Part shown: positions 7,178 through 15,407 of the stretch, piece after piece
Position numbering within the stretch: the first letter of the stretch is position 1
Layout of the letters: each line of letters opens with the position of its first letter
Assembly (NCBI GenBank): GCA_052437175.1
Contig: JBQVOK010000001.1
Span: 1-64,000, forward strand
From: JACVCJ01 sp052437175
Lineage (GTDB): Bacteria; Bacteroidota; Bacteroidia; CAIKAF01
Length of the DNA: 64,000 nt
Reading direction: 5' to 3'
Position numbers and translations under genes: made by a program
The notes under the pieces: model-generated
Database searches by the model: none
Seen by the model: the letters and a program-made list of their open reading frames with translations, nothing else
Told to the model about the DNA's origin: nothing

Positions 7178-7957
7178 TTAGTTTTTAGGCAATGGAATCA
7201 TATCATATAATGCATCCAAGACTTCCATTGGGGAAAGCGATGAGGACTTATGTATCCATTTTTTAAAAGTCTGATCATTGATAGTAGCAAAGTGGCTCAA
7301 ATCTACTGGATAGAAGAAATCAAAACTCTCATTTATAGATCTCCTCTCGGACATTAGCTTCGTATATAGATGTAGCCTTCTTTCTGGAATCTTTTTGGGT
7401 AGTATGTGCGTTAGCGCGATCTCTGTATATATCCAAGGTGATGTTGTACTATCCGATTCACCATACGGCGTAATAGATTCTGGTTTGTTGTAGAAAAATA
7501 TGCACTCGGTAGTATTTAGCATCTTAGATAATGCGACTGAGAGCATCATATGAGCATGACTAGATGATTTTCCAACGGCATCATAAGAATATACTTTTTT
7601 TTCATAATCAGTCCATGAAAACGTATTGTCCAAAATTCTCTGTAAGGTCTTTGCTGACTCCCATATACAAGAGTCAACAAAGACTTTTAGATCGAATTCT
7701 TGATTTAAAAAACCTGCCAACGCCATCACTTCATTTGCATTCCTATGAGAATGAGAAATAAAAATATCAGCATCAATTTGAGGGAAAAATAGGGATTCTA
7801 TCTCAGCGGCATCAAGTTGATGACTATTTTCAACAACTTTTCTGAATTTGCTTAAGATATTTTCTTTATATTTTTCCTGAGTTGATAGACCATAAGTCCT
7901 GTATTGGTCCACAATCCCATTAATCAATTCGGTTTTTAAATTAAATCCTCTATACAT
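7178..7957 (-). CDS. TIR-like protein with helical N-terminus
   Basis: This 259-residue protein has a helical N-terminal region of about 60 residues. A TIR-like domain follows: DADIFISHSHRNANEVMAL, DLKVFVDSCIWESAKTL, then ECIFFYN and SPWIYTEIALT with Glu179 in the conserved position. A long insert (about residues 115-145) between the second and third strands is unusual for a plain TIR. The last 60 residues are unassigned. It is second in the operon, 18 bases after the ThsB-like gene. Each TIR protein of this operon is clearly different in sequence, so this is not a recent duplication. Confidence 0.7.
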   Translation of the reverse strand: MYRGFNLKTELINGIVDQYRTYGLSTQEKYKENILSKFRKVVENSHQLDAAEIESLFFPQIDADIFISHSHRNANEVMALAGFLNQEFDLKVFVDSCIWESAKTLQRILDNTFSWTDYEKKVYSYDAVGKSSSHAHMMLSVALSKMLNTTECIFFYNKPESITPYGESDSTTSPWIYTEIALTHILPKKIPERRLHLYTKLMSERRSINESFDFFYPVDLSHFATINDQTFKKWIHKSSSLSPMEVLDALYDMIPLPKN

Positions 7958-7975
7958 AATTGTTTCAAATTTCAG

Positions 7976-8560
7976 TTATCTTCCCATCTGTGAGGCTGCT
8001 TTCTCAATCCAGCTGACAAGGTTATCTTTCCCATTATTCCATTCATAACTATAATTAAAGAATAACTCATCAAAACGGAACGTTTTTCCAAAACCTTCCT
8101 TAAAGTGATTATTTTTAATCCTTGGTAGGTCTTTAAATACAACCCACTCATTAGTGTACTCGAAAAAGTTAATCATAGAACCATCGTTACTAATTTCCAG
8201 TTTCAAATATTCAAATGGGTTATTACCAGGCCAAAACTTAGTATTCCCCTGTTTATCTTTAATCCAATTTATACCGACACTCAAAAGACCTTTCTTCATA
8301 GCAATACTCTTTACTATTTCATATCTAACGAATCTGCGAGCATAAGTTCCAGATCCCGTAAGCACACATGTAACACTTGTGCCAACTAAGCAGTTGTCTA
8401 TAAGATCTTTTATTTTCCGAATACTTTTTTCCTTTGATTCCTCCCAAATAGATGAATCCCTAAATTTATACTTGTTCATAACCCAACTGTTTCTGACAAC
8501 ATTTGCCCTAAAAGACCTCACATCTTCGTAGTCAAAGGCGAAATACACAGACCTAGCCAT
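7976..8560 (-). CDS. ThsB-like TIR protein (DUF1863 family), first gene of the operon
   Basis: This 194-residue protein starts MARSVYFAFDYEDVRSFR and continues ANVVRNSWVM, SSIWEESKEK and CVLTGSGTYARRFVRYEIVKS. This order is the signature of the DUF1863/MTH538-type TIR-like family that includes Thoeris ThsB, with Glu81 at the catalytic position. In Thoeris, ThsB senses phage and makes a cyclic ADP-ribose isomer that activates ThsA. No ThsA (SIR2-SLOG) is encoded nearby. The gene opens a compact six-gene run with 2-18 base gaps or overlaps. The run is visibly AT-rich compared with the flanking housekeeping genes, suggesting transfer. Confidence 0.8.
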   Translation of the reverse strand: MARSVYFAFDYEDVRSFRANVVRNSWVMNKYKFRDSSIWEESKEKSIRKIKDLIDNCLVGTSVTCVLTGSGTYARRFVRYEIVKSIAMKKGLLSVGINWIKDKQGNTKFWPGNNPFEYLKLEISNDGSMINFFEYTNEWVVFKDLPRIKNNHFKEGFGKTFRFDELFFNYSYEWNNGKDNLVSWIEKAASQMGR

Positions 8561-8905
8561 TAGTTTGTCCTGTTTTTAGTTGACTTAATGAAAAAAGCTG
8601 GCTCGCAGGCCAATCGGCAGTACGTAAAATTTGCATGCTAATAATTATTCTATATATGGTTCGAACCTTTTGCCGGCATCGACCTTATAGAAAAAGAAAA
8701 TACAGTTGGGGTGGATGGGCATCGGAAACGGGGTTATTACTTCCTGCAATAATACAACAGTCCTGTAAAAATTACAAGTGCTTATGTGCTGATTCCCAGT
8801 CAAAATATAAACAGGATATGAACAGGTGGGAGAAAATAGAGAAGGAGCCGCTGTAAACAAAAAAGCAGCCTCCATCCGGAAAACCGCTTTAACTCTTTGA
8901 TCCCC
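8561..8905. other. Gene-free leader of the TIR operon
   Basis: No gene is seen. The stretch should carry the TIR operon promoter on the minus strand, but I find no clean TAnnTTTG element. Weak AT-rich candidates lie around 8620-8660. It separates the operon from the duplicated terminator hairpins and tRNA genes. Confidence 0.35.
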
Positions 8906-9147
8906 GAAAGGATTATTTCATGTTCCTTTGGCCCCGACGTGCAGTGGATGAAAAGCATCCAGACCTTAGCAGGTCTGGGTGCTTTTTCCGTTTTGCGCTC
9001 GCACGAATAAATTCGGCTCGCCTGATTCTGAAAGGAGTAGTTCCTGATCCTTTGGGCCCGACGTGCAGTGGATGAAAAGCATCCAGACCCTGGCGGGTCT
9101 GGGTGTGCTTTTTCCGTTTTGCGCTCGCACGAACAAGTTCGGCTCGC
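8906..9147. repeat. Two tandem copies of a ~117-base unit with terminator-like hairpins
   Basis: Unit 1 (8906-9021) and unit 2 (9030-9147) both run from GAAAGGA through CCGACGTGCAGTGGATGAAA, a stem AGCATCCAGACC/GGTCTGGGTGCT, a T-run, and CCGTTTTGCGCTCGCACGAA to TTCGGCTCGC. They differ at scattered positions, so the duplication is not brand new. The stem with T-runs on both strands could stop transcription in either direction between the tRNA operon and the TIR operon leader. Confidence 0.8.
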
Positions 9148-9154
9148 TTTAAAC

Positions 9155-9181
9155 GAAAAAAGCACCCGCTTCGCGGATGCT
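9155..9181 (-). terminator. Intrinsic terminator of the tRNA operon
   Basis: On the minus strand AGCATCCGC, loop GAA, GCGGGTGCT (one mismatch) is followed by TTTTTTCG. It lies 12 bases beyond the tRNA-Arg 3' end, so it should end the three-tRNA transcript. Confidence 0.75.
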
Positions 9182-9192
9182 TTTCATCAGAG

Positions 9193-9266
<74 letters not shown>

Positions 9267-9322
9267 AGAAAAAAAATTACCTCCGGGTTCTAACAAAAAA
9301 AGCCTGCCGGAGCAAGCTTCTG

Positions 9323-9397
9323 TCGGGATGGCAGGATTCGAACCTGCGACCTCCTGGTCCCAAACCAGGCGCGATGACCGGACTACGCTACATCCCG
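9323..9397 (-). tRNA. tRNA-Pro (anticodon TGG)
   Basis: The acceptor CGGGATG pairs with CATCCCG. The anticodon stem CCTGG/CCAGG encloses the loop TTTGGGA, giving anticodon TGG (Pro). The T arm contains GGTTCGAATCC and the discriminator is A. The gene is 75 bases and lies between tRNA-Ser and tRNA-Arg. Confidence 0.95.
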
Positions 9398-9410
9398 CAA
9401 ACCCGTTAAG

Positions 9411-9497
9411 CGGTGAGGGGGGGATTCGAACCCCCGGTACAGTTTCCCGTACGGCAGTTTAGCAAACTACTGGTTTCAGCCACTCACCCACCTCACC
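9411..9497 (-). tRNA. tRNA-Ser (anticodon GCT)
   Basis: The acceptor GGTGAGG pairs with CCTCACC with discriminator G. The loop holds GCT in TTGCTAA, and a long variable arm (CCGTACGGGAAACTGTACC region) marks a serine class II tRNA. The gene is 87 bases. It is first in the tRNA transcript, about 34 bases after the likely start site. Confidence 0.93.
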
Positions 9498-9537
9498 AAG
9501 CTGAAAATAAATTCCGAAAGAACTTTTTTCGAGAGCG

Positions 9538-9567
9538 CAAAAGTAAACAATAATTCCATTCCGGCAA
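9538..9567 (-). promoter_or_regulatory. Promoter of the tRNA-Ser/Pro/Arg operon
   Basis: On the minus strand TTG (9565-9567), a 19-base gap, then TACTTTTG (9538-9545) match the Bacteroidota consensus exactly in form and spacing. It lies about 40 bases upstream of tRNA-Ser and points at it. Confidence 0.75.
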
Positions 9568-9692
9568 TAGTCCGCCCGTTTTTTTAGCTCTTTTTGCCGA
9601 TTATTTTCTTTCTCCACTGATTATCAGTTTGCTTTTCTTTTTGCTTTCTTTGTAGGCTTAATTGCTTATTTTTACAACAAATTCCACGCGGC

Positions 9693-11432
9693 ATGAATAT
9701 TCGTAACACCCGGTTGTTCGCTCTCTCTGTATGTATTTTCCTGTTCCTGGCTGCCTGCGGTCCTAAAAAACCCGCCGTTACAGTCCCCGAAAAATTTGAC
9801 GTGACCATGCGCCTGCCCGCCGAACCTACCGGGCTCAACTCCATCGTGAACCGCGACGGTATGAAAGGCCTGGTGCTGCAATACATCATGTTTCAGCCGC
9901 TTACGATCGACAACGAATCCCTGAACATATTCCCCATGGTGGCTAAAAATATGCCCATCGTGAACCGTATGGCCGACAGCTCCGTGCATGTTACCCTGGA
10001 ACTGCGTCCGGAAGCCCGCTGGGACGATGGTTCCGCCGTGACCGTGGCCGATGTGCTGTTCTCCCTGAAACTCTGCATCCTGCCCTGGATCAGTAACGGA
10101 GCCATCAAAGGCGGTTTTGCCGATGTGGAGGACGTACTCACCACACCCGGTAACGACCATAAATATACCGTAGTGTTCAAACGTCCGTATTTCCTGGCTT
10201 CTATCATTGCCGGGGATATGAACCTGTTCCCCAAATATAAGTACGACCCCAAGGGCGTGCTGGATGCCTATAGCATTCCCCAGATACAGAATAACGATCC
10301 GAAACTGATGGCCGACTCTGCCGTGAAACGCTTTGCCGAGGCCTTTAATTCCGAGAAATACAGCCGCGAGATCGTGGAAGGCTGTGGCCCCTACAAACTG
10401 GAAAAGTGGGAAGCCGGCAAACGCATTGTGCTGCGTAAAAAAGAGAACTGGTGGGGCAATTCCTTTACCAATAACGGTTCTTTCTTTAAGGCTTACCCGG
10501 ATAAGATCACCTTCGAGATCATCAAGGACGAAAATACGGCCATCAATGCCCTGAAGGCCGGTACCATTGACGGTATGGCCTCCGTGGACTTTAAAACCTT
10601 TACGCAGACCCTGCAAAAGGACGCCGCCCTGCAACAGAACTTTGACTTTCATACGCCCGACATGCTGGCTTTTGAATACCTGGGCCTCAATGCCCGCCGC
10701 CCCCTGCTGAAAGACCGCGCCACCCGCAAAGCCCTGGCCTATGCCGTGGATGCGGACCGCATTATTTCTACCCTGATGTACGGCCTCGGCAAACGGATCA
10801 AAGGGCATATCACCCAGAACCGCCCGGAAGAAGTGAGCGCGCAGCTTACCCTGAATGAATTTAGCCTGGCCAAAGCCAATGCCATGCTCGATTCCCTGGG
10901 CTGGAAAGACACGAACGGCGACGGCATCCGTGAAAAAGGCGGCCGGAAAAATACCCTGAAACTGAACCTGCTGGTGAATGCCGGCAATGAACGCCGCGAG
11001 AAAACGGCCCTGCTCATCCGCGACGATATGAAGCAGGCCGGGGTAGACGTAAACATCGAGATCATGGAAATGGGCGCCTATATTACCGCACTTTCCCAGG
11101 GCAATTTTGATATGGTGCTGAGCGGTACCGTAGGCAGCGCCCTGGAATCCGATCCCTACCAGCTCTGGCATACGACCTCGGCCGGCGGCAATTTTACCGG
11201 TTTTGGCAATGCGTACAGCGATTCGCTCATTATGGCCTTCCGCGTGGAAATGGACCCGCTGAAACGGATCGAGATCAGCAAAAAGCTCCAGGACGAGATC
11301 CAGTGGTTCGGCTCGGTGATCTTCCTGAACGACATGAAAGAGCGCATCGTATTCTCTAAAAAATTCGAAGAACTTACCGTATCGGAACAACGTCCGGGTT
11401 TCTGGCTGGGTTCCTTACGTAAAAAGCCCTGA
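9693..11432 (+). CDS. Peptide/oligopeptide ABC transporter substrate-binding lipoprotein
   Basis: This 579-residue protein has a lipoprotein signal ending in LFLAACG (lipidated Cys22), so it should be anchored in a membrane facing the periplasm. The body follows family 5 solute-binding proteins (DppA/OppA type): LELRPEARWDDGSAVTVADV is the hallmark N-terminal signature, and later VEGCGPYKLEKWEAGKRIVL, RKALAYAVDADRI and LNLLVNAGNERREKTA fit lobe II. It should bind peptides or related solutes and deliver them to the two permeases encoded directly downstream (7-base gap). A long open frame on the opposite strand is a codon-bias shadow. Confidence 0.9.
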   Translation: MNIRNTRLFALSVCIFLFLAACGPKKPAVTVPEKFDVTMRLPAEPTGLNSIVNRDGMKGLVLQYIMFQPLTIDNESLNIFPMVAKNMPIVNRMADSSVHVTLELRPEARWDDGSAVTVADVLFSLKLCILPWISNGAIKGGFADVEDVLTTPGNDHKYTVVFKRPYFLASIIAGDMNLFPKYKYDPKGVLDAYSIPQIQNNDPKLMADSAVKRFAEAFNSEKYSREIVEGCGPYKLEKWEAGKRIVLRKKENWWGNSFTNNGSFFKAYPDKITFEIIKDENTAINALKAGTIDGMASVDFKTFTQTLQKDAALQQNFDFHTPDMLAFEYLGLNARRPLLKDRATRKALAYAVDADRIISTLMYGLGKRIKGHITQNRPEEVSAQLTLNEFSLAKANAMLDSLGWKDTNGDGIREKGGRKNTLKLNLLVNAGNERREKTALLIRDDMKQAGVDVNIEIMEMGAYITALSQGNFDMVLSGTVGSALESDPYQLWHTTSAGGNFTGFGNAYSDSLIMAFRVEMDPLKRIEISKKLQDEIQWFGSVIFLNDMKERIVFSKKFEELTVSEQRPGFWLGSLRKKP

Positions 11433-11438
11433 TAATGC

Positions 11439-12830
11439 ATGGGGAAGTACCTGGCTGCACGTACATTCGGGCTACTGATAACCCTGCTGGCGGTTACCCT
11501 GCTGGTAATGGCCCTGGTACGCCTGGCGCCCGGCGACCCCGTAGCCGATAAAACGGGCAGCCCCGAACGTTATTTTGCCGATGGCAACCGTGCGGGCTAC
11601 GCGCAATACCTGCAGAACTACCGCCAGGAATCCGCTTCCTGGTTTCTCGATCAGCCTCTTTTTTACATTTCCGTTCGTCCCGGTTTTTACCCGGATACGC
11701 TGTACAACATATTCCCGCTGGCACGGCGTAAAGCCCTGGCCGATCTCTGCAGCAAAACGCAGAACCGAGGCCTGGCTGCCTTTGTGGATGCACAGTGCGA
11801 AGACTGGGCCTTCCGCAGCGATACGGCCGTTGCACATTCCCTGAAAAAACTGGGCAGCGCCTGGCTGCTGGGCGCCACAGAGGCAGAAACGATACCGCCT
11901 GCCTTGCAGGAAGCTTTGCAGGAGAAGGACATTTCAGCTGCCGATGCTGCGGTCTGTCGTAAGATCCTTGCGGAATGGGCCCTGCGTCCCGATGCCGGCT
12001 ACCTGCCGCAGTTCAGCTGGAACCGCCGCAACGCCTTTGACCGCTGGTTTAGCGGTGGCGGGGCAGGAGGGGGGATCATCCGTGGCGACTGGGGATATAC
12101 CGCCCTGGAGAACCGGCCCGTGCCCACGGTAATTGCCGAACATATCGGTTCCACGTTGGTACTGGCCTTCTGGGCCCTGCTGCTGGCGATCCCCGGAGGT
12201 GTACTGCTGGGTTATTATATGGCGTTGTACCACGAACGGCGCTGGATGCGGATCATCCGCGGATTTACCCTCATTCTGTACGTGATACCGGTATTTGTAC
12301 TGGCCTCTTTTATGCTGTTGTACCTGGCCACTCCCGAAGGCATAGCGCTGTTTGCGCCCTACGGCGAGGCCGAATGGGACCCCGCGGCCGGGTTTGTACA
12401 CAATCTCTGGCAGAGTTTCCTGCACCTGGCCTTGCCCGTGTGTGCACTGGCCCTGGGACTCACGCTTTTTTTCGGCGCGCAGGTGCGCGACTGGCTGCTG
12501 GCCCGCTTTGGCAAAGAATACGTGCGGGCAGCCCTCTCGCGCGGAATTCCCTTCCGGCAGGTGGTACGGCGGCATATTTTCCCGGATATACGGGTGCCTT
12601 TGATCAGTATGATCGGTCAGGCCATACCCGAAATAGCCTCGGGTTCGGTGATCATCGAATACATTTTTGCCCGGCGCGGACTGGGACAACTGATCCTGGA
12701 AGCCTCCCTGCACCGCGATCTGTACCTGCTGCTGGCCCTGCTCTGGCTCACCGGCCTTTTTACATTCACGGGAAATACCCTGGCCGACCTCATTACGGCC
12801 CGCACCGATAAACGCATTGTACTGAAATGA
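11439..12830 (+). CDS. ABC transporter permease, DppB/OppB type
   Basis: This 463-residue protein begins with the typical first transmembrane helix and motif (LLITLLAVTLLVMALVRLAP then GDPV). An unusually long segment of about 190 residues follows before the core, making it about 130 residues longer than a standard DppB. The permease core from about residue 225 has five helices and an EAA loop (RAALSRGIPFRQVVRRHIFP) for the ATPase contact. It ends with the conserved SGSVIIEYIFARRGLGQL. It pairs with the downstream permease, with which it overlaps by 4 bases (ATGA). No ATPase gene is adjacent. Confidence 0.9.
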   Translation: MGKYLAARTFGLLITLLAVTLLVMALVRLAPGDPVADKTGSPERYFADGNRAGYAQYLQNYRQESASWFLDQPLFYISVRPGFYPDTLYNIFPLARRKALADLCSKTQNRGLAAFVDAQCEDWAFRSDTAVAHSLKKLGSAWLLGATEAETIPPALQEALQEKDISAADAAVCRKILAEWALRPDAGYLPQFSWNRRNAFDRWFSGGGAGGGIIRGDWGYTALENRPVPTVIAEHIGSTLVLAFWALLLAIPGGVLLGYYMALYHERRWMRIIRGFTLILYVIPVFVLASFMLLYLATPEGIALFAPYGEAEWDPAAGFVHNLWQSFLHLALPVCALALGLTLFFGAQVRDWLLARFGKEYVRAALSRGIPFRQVVRRHIFPDIRVPLISMIGQAIPEIASGSVIIEYIFARRGLGQLILEASLHRDLYLLLALLWLTGLFTFTGNTLADLITARTDKRIVLK

Positions 12831-13951
12831 AGAAGGGACGCTGGATATACGTATTGCGCACCCTGCTGCTTCTGCTGCTGGCACTCTGGGCTTTTGCCCC
12901 GGGTTTCCTCGCTTCGGAAAGACCTTTGCTGATGCTGCGGGAGGGCAGACTGTTGCGTCCGGCTGTGGCGGATACCTCCGCCGGGACCGTATTGCTGCGT
13001 GCCCCGGTACGTTTCGATCCGCAGGGCATGGACCGAAATTACAGCGGCTATGTTTCCCCGGCCGAAAACCTGCGCCGCGGCGGAACGCATTACCTGGGCA
13101 CCGATGAACTGGGCCGCGATACCCTGGCCGGACTCGTAGCCGGTGTTTCCGCCTCCCTGCGCGTGGGCGTGATCGCCTCCCTGCTGGCACTGGCCCTGGC
13201 TTTATTGCCCGCGCTTACGTCCGGGTACTATGCTTCGGAACGTAAAAGGGCCCATTTCCTTATTCTTGTGTGCGACGTACTACTGAGCCTGGCCGCACTC
13301 TGGACCCTGTACATCAGCCTGCTTACCCATGCCCGTGCCGGCATTCTTATACTTTGTGCGGTTTCATTACCCTGGCTCTTCCTGCGGAACCGTTTCCGGA
13401 CCTGGTGCATACGCCGCTTTCCGCGACTGGTATTCCGCTATTCGCCCGATGCGCTGCTGCTGCGTATCACCGATGGCTACGAACTTTTTCCCAAGATCAT
13501 ACTGTTACTGGTAATTTTTGCCTTTGTAGGCTGGAAGGCGGGTTTCCTGGCCCTGCTGCTGGGCGTGGCCGGCTGGCCCTTCTTTTACCGCTACCTGCGT
13601 GCCGATACCATGCGCATAAAAGCCCTGCCTTTTGTACGCGCGGCCCTGCTGCAAAACGTGCCTGCGCCTGCACTGGCATGGCGGTATTTCCTGCCTTCGC
13701 TGCTGCCGCTGATCCTCTCGTTGCTGCCCTTCATGTTCATTGCTTCGGTACTGGCCGAAACCACCCTGGGCTTTATCGGGCTGGGACTGGACCCCGCCGA
13801 GATCACCCTGGGCCGTATGATCGCCGAAGGCCGCACCTTCCCTGATGCCTGGTGGCTGATGCTCTTTCCCTCCCTGGTGCTGAGCGGGATGATGGGCGCT
13901 TTTTACCTGCTGGGCAGACGTCTTTCCCGGCGTTTCAGCGAAGAAAAATAG
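12827..13951 (+). CDS. ABC transporter permease, DppC/OppC type
   Basis: This 374-residue partner permease has an N-terminal helix and a periplasmic segment with HYLGTDELGRDTLAGLV, the strongly conserved DppC motif preceding the core. The core carries VSASLRVGVIASLLALALAL, an insert of about 100 residues, then an EAA-like loop (KALPFVRAALLQNVPAPALA) and the final LAETTLGFIGLGLDPAEITLG. Start ATG overlaps the stop of the upstream permease, so the two are translationally coupled. With the binding protein it forms the membrane part of a peptide importer. Its ATPases must be encoded elsewhere. Confidence 0.9.
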   Translation: MKKGRWIYVLRTLLLLLLALWAFAPGFLASERPLLMLREGRLLRPAVADTSAGTVLLRAPVRFDPQGMDRNYSGYVSPAENLRRGGTHYLGTDELGRDTLAGLVAGVSASLRVGVIASLLALALALLPALTSGYYASERKRAHFLILVCDVLLSLAALWTLYISLLTHARAGILILCAVSLPWLFLRNRFRTWCIRRFPRLVFRYSPDALLLRITDGYELFPKIILLLVIFAFVGWKAGFLALLLGVAGWPFFYRYLRADTMRIKALPFVRAALLQNVPAPALAWRYFLPSLLPLILSLLPFMFIASVLAETTLGFIGLGLDPAEITLGRMIAEGRTFPDAWWLMLFPSLVLSGMMGAFYLLGRRLSRRFSEEK

Positions 13952-13968
13952 GCCCGGAAAAATCTTTT

Positions 13969-13997
13969 TTGCAAAGCCGTACAGAATTGTACTTTTG
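13969..13997 (+). promoter_or_regulatory. Promoter of purB
   Basis: TTG (13969-13971), an 18-base gap and TACTTTTG (13990-13997) match the Bacteroidota promoter form. Transcription should begin close to 14003, leaving roughly ten bases before the chosen ATG at 14013. A TTG-initiated longer frame at 13995 would start inside the -7 box and is rejected. Confidence 0.65.
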
Positions 13998-14012
13998 CAT
14001 TTTGAATGCAGC

Positions 14013-15353
14013 ATGAAACTTACAGAATTAACTGCTATTTCGCCGGTTGACGGGCGTTATTTCTCCAAAGCCGCTTCCCTGAGCACCTATTTTTCCGAGT
14101 TCGCCCTGATGCGCTACCGGGTATGGGTAGAAGCCGAATATTTTATCGCACTCTCCACCCAGGGACTTCCCGGTCTGCCGGCCCTCGATCCGGGCGAAAG
14201 CGCCTTTCTGCGTGCCCTGTACCTTGGTTTTTCTGACCAGGACGCACTCCGCATCAAAGAAATTGAACGTACCACCAATCACGACGTGAAAGCGGTGGAA
14301 TACTTTATAAAGGAAAAACTGGCTGGCTCTTCGGTAGAAAGCGCGCTGGAATACATCCACTTCGGCCTTACCTCCCAGGATGTGAACAATACGGCCATTC
14401 CGCTTTCCCTGAAACATTTTCACGAAGAAGTATTTGTACCGCTCTGGCAGAAACTGATCGATGTGCTGCGCGATGCCGCCACCGAATGGAAAGACGTGTC
14501 CCTGCTGGCCCGTACGCACGGTCAGCCGGCTTCGCCCACCAAACTGGGCAAAGAAATAATGGTATTTGCCGAACGCCTGGAAAAACAGCTGCAGATGCTG
14601 AACCAGGTACCTTTTGCCTGTAAATTCGGCGGAGCTACCGGTAATTTCAACGCACATCACGTAGCTTTTCCGCATATAGACTGGGTACAGTTCTCCAATA
14701 CCTTTACGGCCGAGCTGGGCCTTTCGCGCTCGCAGCATACCACACAGATCGAACATTACGATATGCTGGCCGCGTATTTCGACGGGGTAAAACGCCTTAA
14801 TAATATTGTGCTGGACCTGGACCGCGACATGTGGACCTATATCTCCATGGAATACTTCAAGCAGAAGACCAAAGCCGGAGAGGTGGGCAGCTCGGCCATG
14901 CCGCATAAGGTAAACCCGATCGACTTCGAAAATTCCGAAGGCAATATCGGTATTGCCAATGCCCTGCTGGAGCACCTGGCCTCGAAGCTGCCCGTTTCGC
15001 GGCTGCAGCGCGATCTTACCGACAGCACTGTGCTGCGCAATATAGGCGTGCCGCTCGCACACACACTCATTGCCATTGAGAGTACACTCAAAGGCTGGGG
15101 CAAACTGCTGCTCAATGCCCGCAAAATAGAAGAGGACCTGCTGCAGAACTGGGCAGTGGTTGCCGAAGCGATACAGACCATACTGCGCCGCGAGGGATAC
15201 CCGAAACCCTATGAGAAGCTCAAAGAGTTAACAAGAGGCACAGAAATTACTGAAAACAGCATAAAACAATTTATCGATTCTCTTGAAGTGTCTGATAGTG
15301 TGAAAGATGAGTTGCGTAAAATTACGCCATTAACATACACCGGGGTTTTTTAA
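14013..15353 (+). CDS. purB: Adenylosuccinate lyase
   Basis: This 446-residue protein of the fumarase/aspartase superfamily starts MKLTELTAISPVDGRY, the usual PurB N-terminus. Key segments are TTNHDVKAVEY, FGLTSQDVNNTA, ARTHGQPASPTKLGKE and the superfamily signature GSSAMPHKVNPIDFENSEGN that carries the flexible catalytic-Ser loop. It cleaves SAICAR in purine synthesis and adenylosuccinate in AMP synthesis, releasing fumarate, in the cytoplasm. Length is standard. It has its own promoter and is not part of the ABC operon despite a 61-base gap. Confidence 0.96.
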   Translation: MKLTELTAISPVDGRYFSKAASLSTYFSEFALMRYRVWVEAEYFIALSTQGLPGLPALDPGESAFLRALYLGFSDQDALRIKEIERTTNHDVKAVEYFIKEKLAGSSVESALEYIHFGLTSQDVNNTAIPLSLKHFHEEVFVPLWQKLIDVLRDAATEWKDVSLLARTHGQPASPTKLGKEIMVFAERLEKQLQMLNQVPFACKFGGATGNFNAHHVAFPHIDWVQFSNTFTAELGLSRSQHTTQIEHYDMLAAYFDGVKRLNNIVLDLDRDMWTYISMEYFKQKTKAGEVGSSAMPHKVNPIDFENSEGNIGIANALLEHLASKLPVSRLQRDLTDSTVLRNIGVPLAHTLIAIESTLKGWGKLLLNARKIEEDLLQNWAVVAEAIQTILRREGYPKPYEKLKELTRGTEITENSIKQFIDSLEVSDSVKDELRKITPLTYTGVF

Positions 15354-15407
15354 CAATAATTTGTTTTTCTTCTAACATTTTATAAATTCGTTGTCAAATG
15401 TTAGTTT

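Noticed and set aside
4179..8560. Canonical type I Thoeris (ThsA plus ThsB)
   Set aside because: No SIR2 domain is seen in any of the six proteins, and SLOG is stand-alone. Only the ThsB-like and SLOG parts match.
9672..11390. 572-codon open frame on the minus strand, antisense to the ABC binding protein
   Set aside because: It is a codon-bias shadow of a GC-skewed gene. It has no start context or domain, and the plus-strand gene is clearly a family 5 binding protein.
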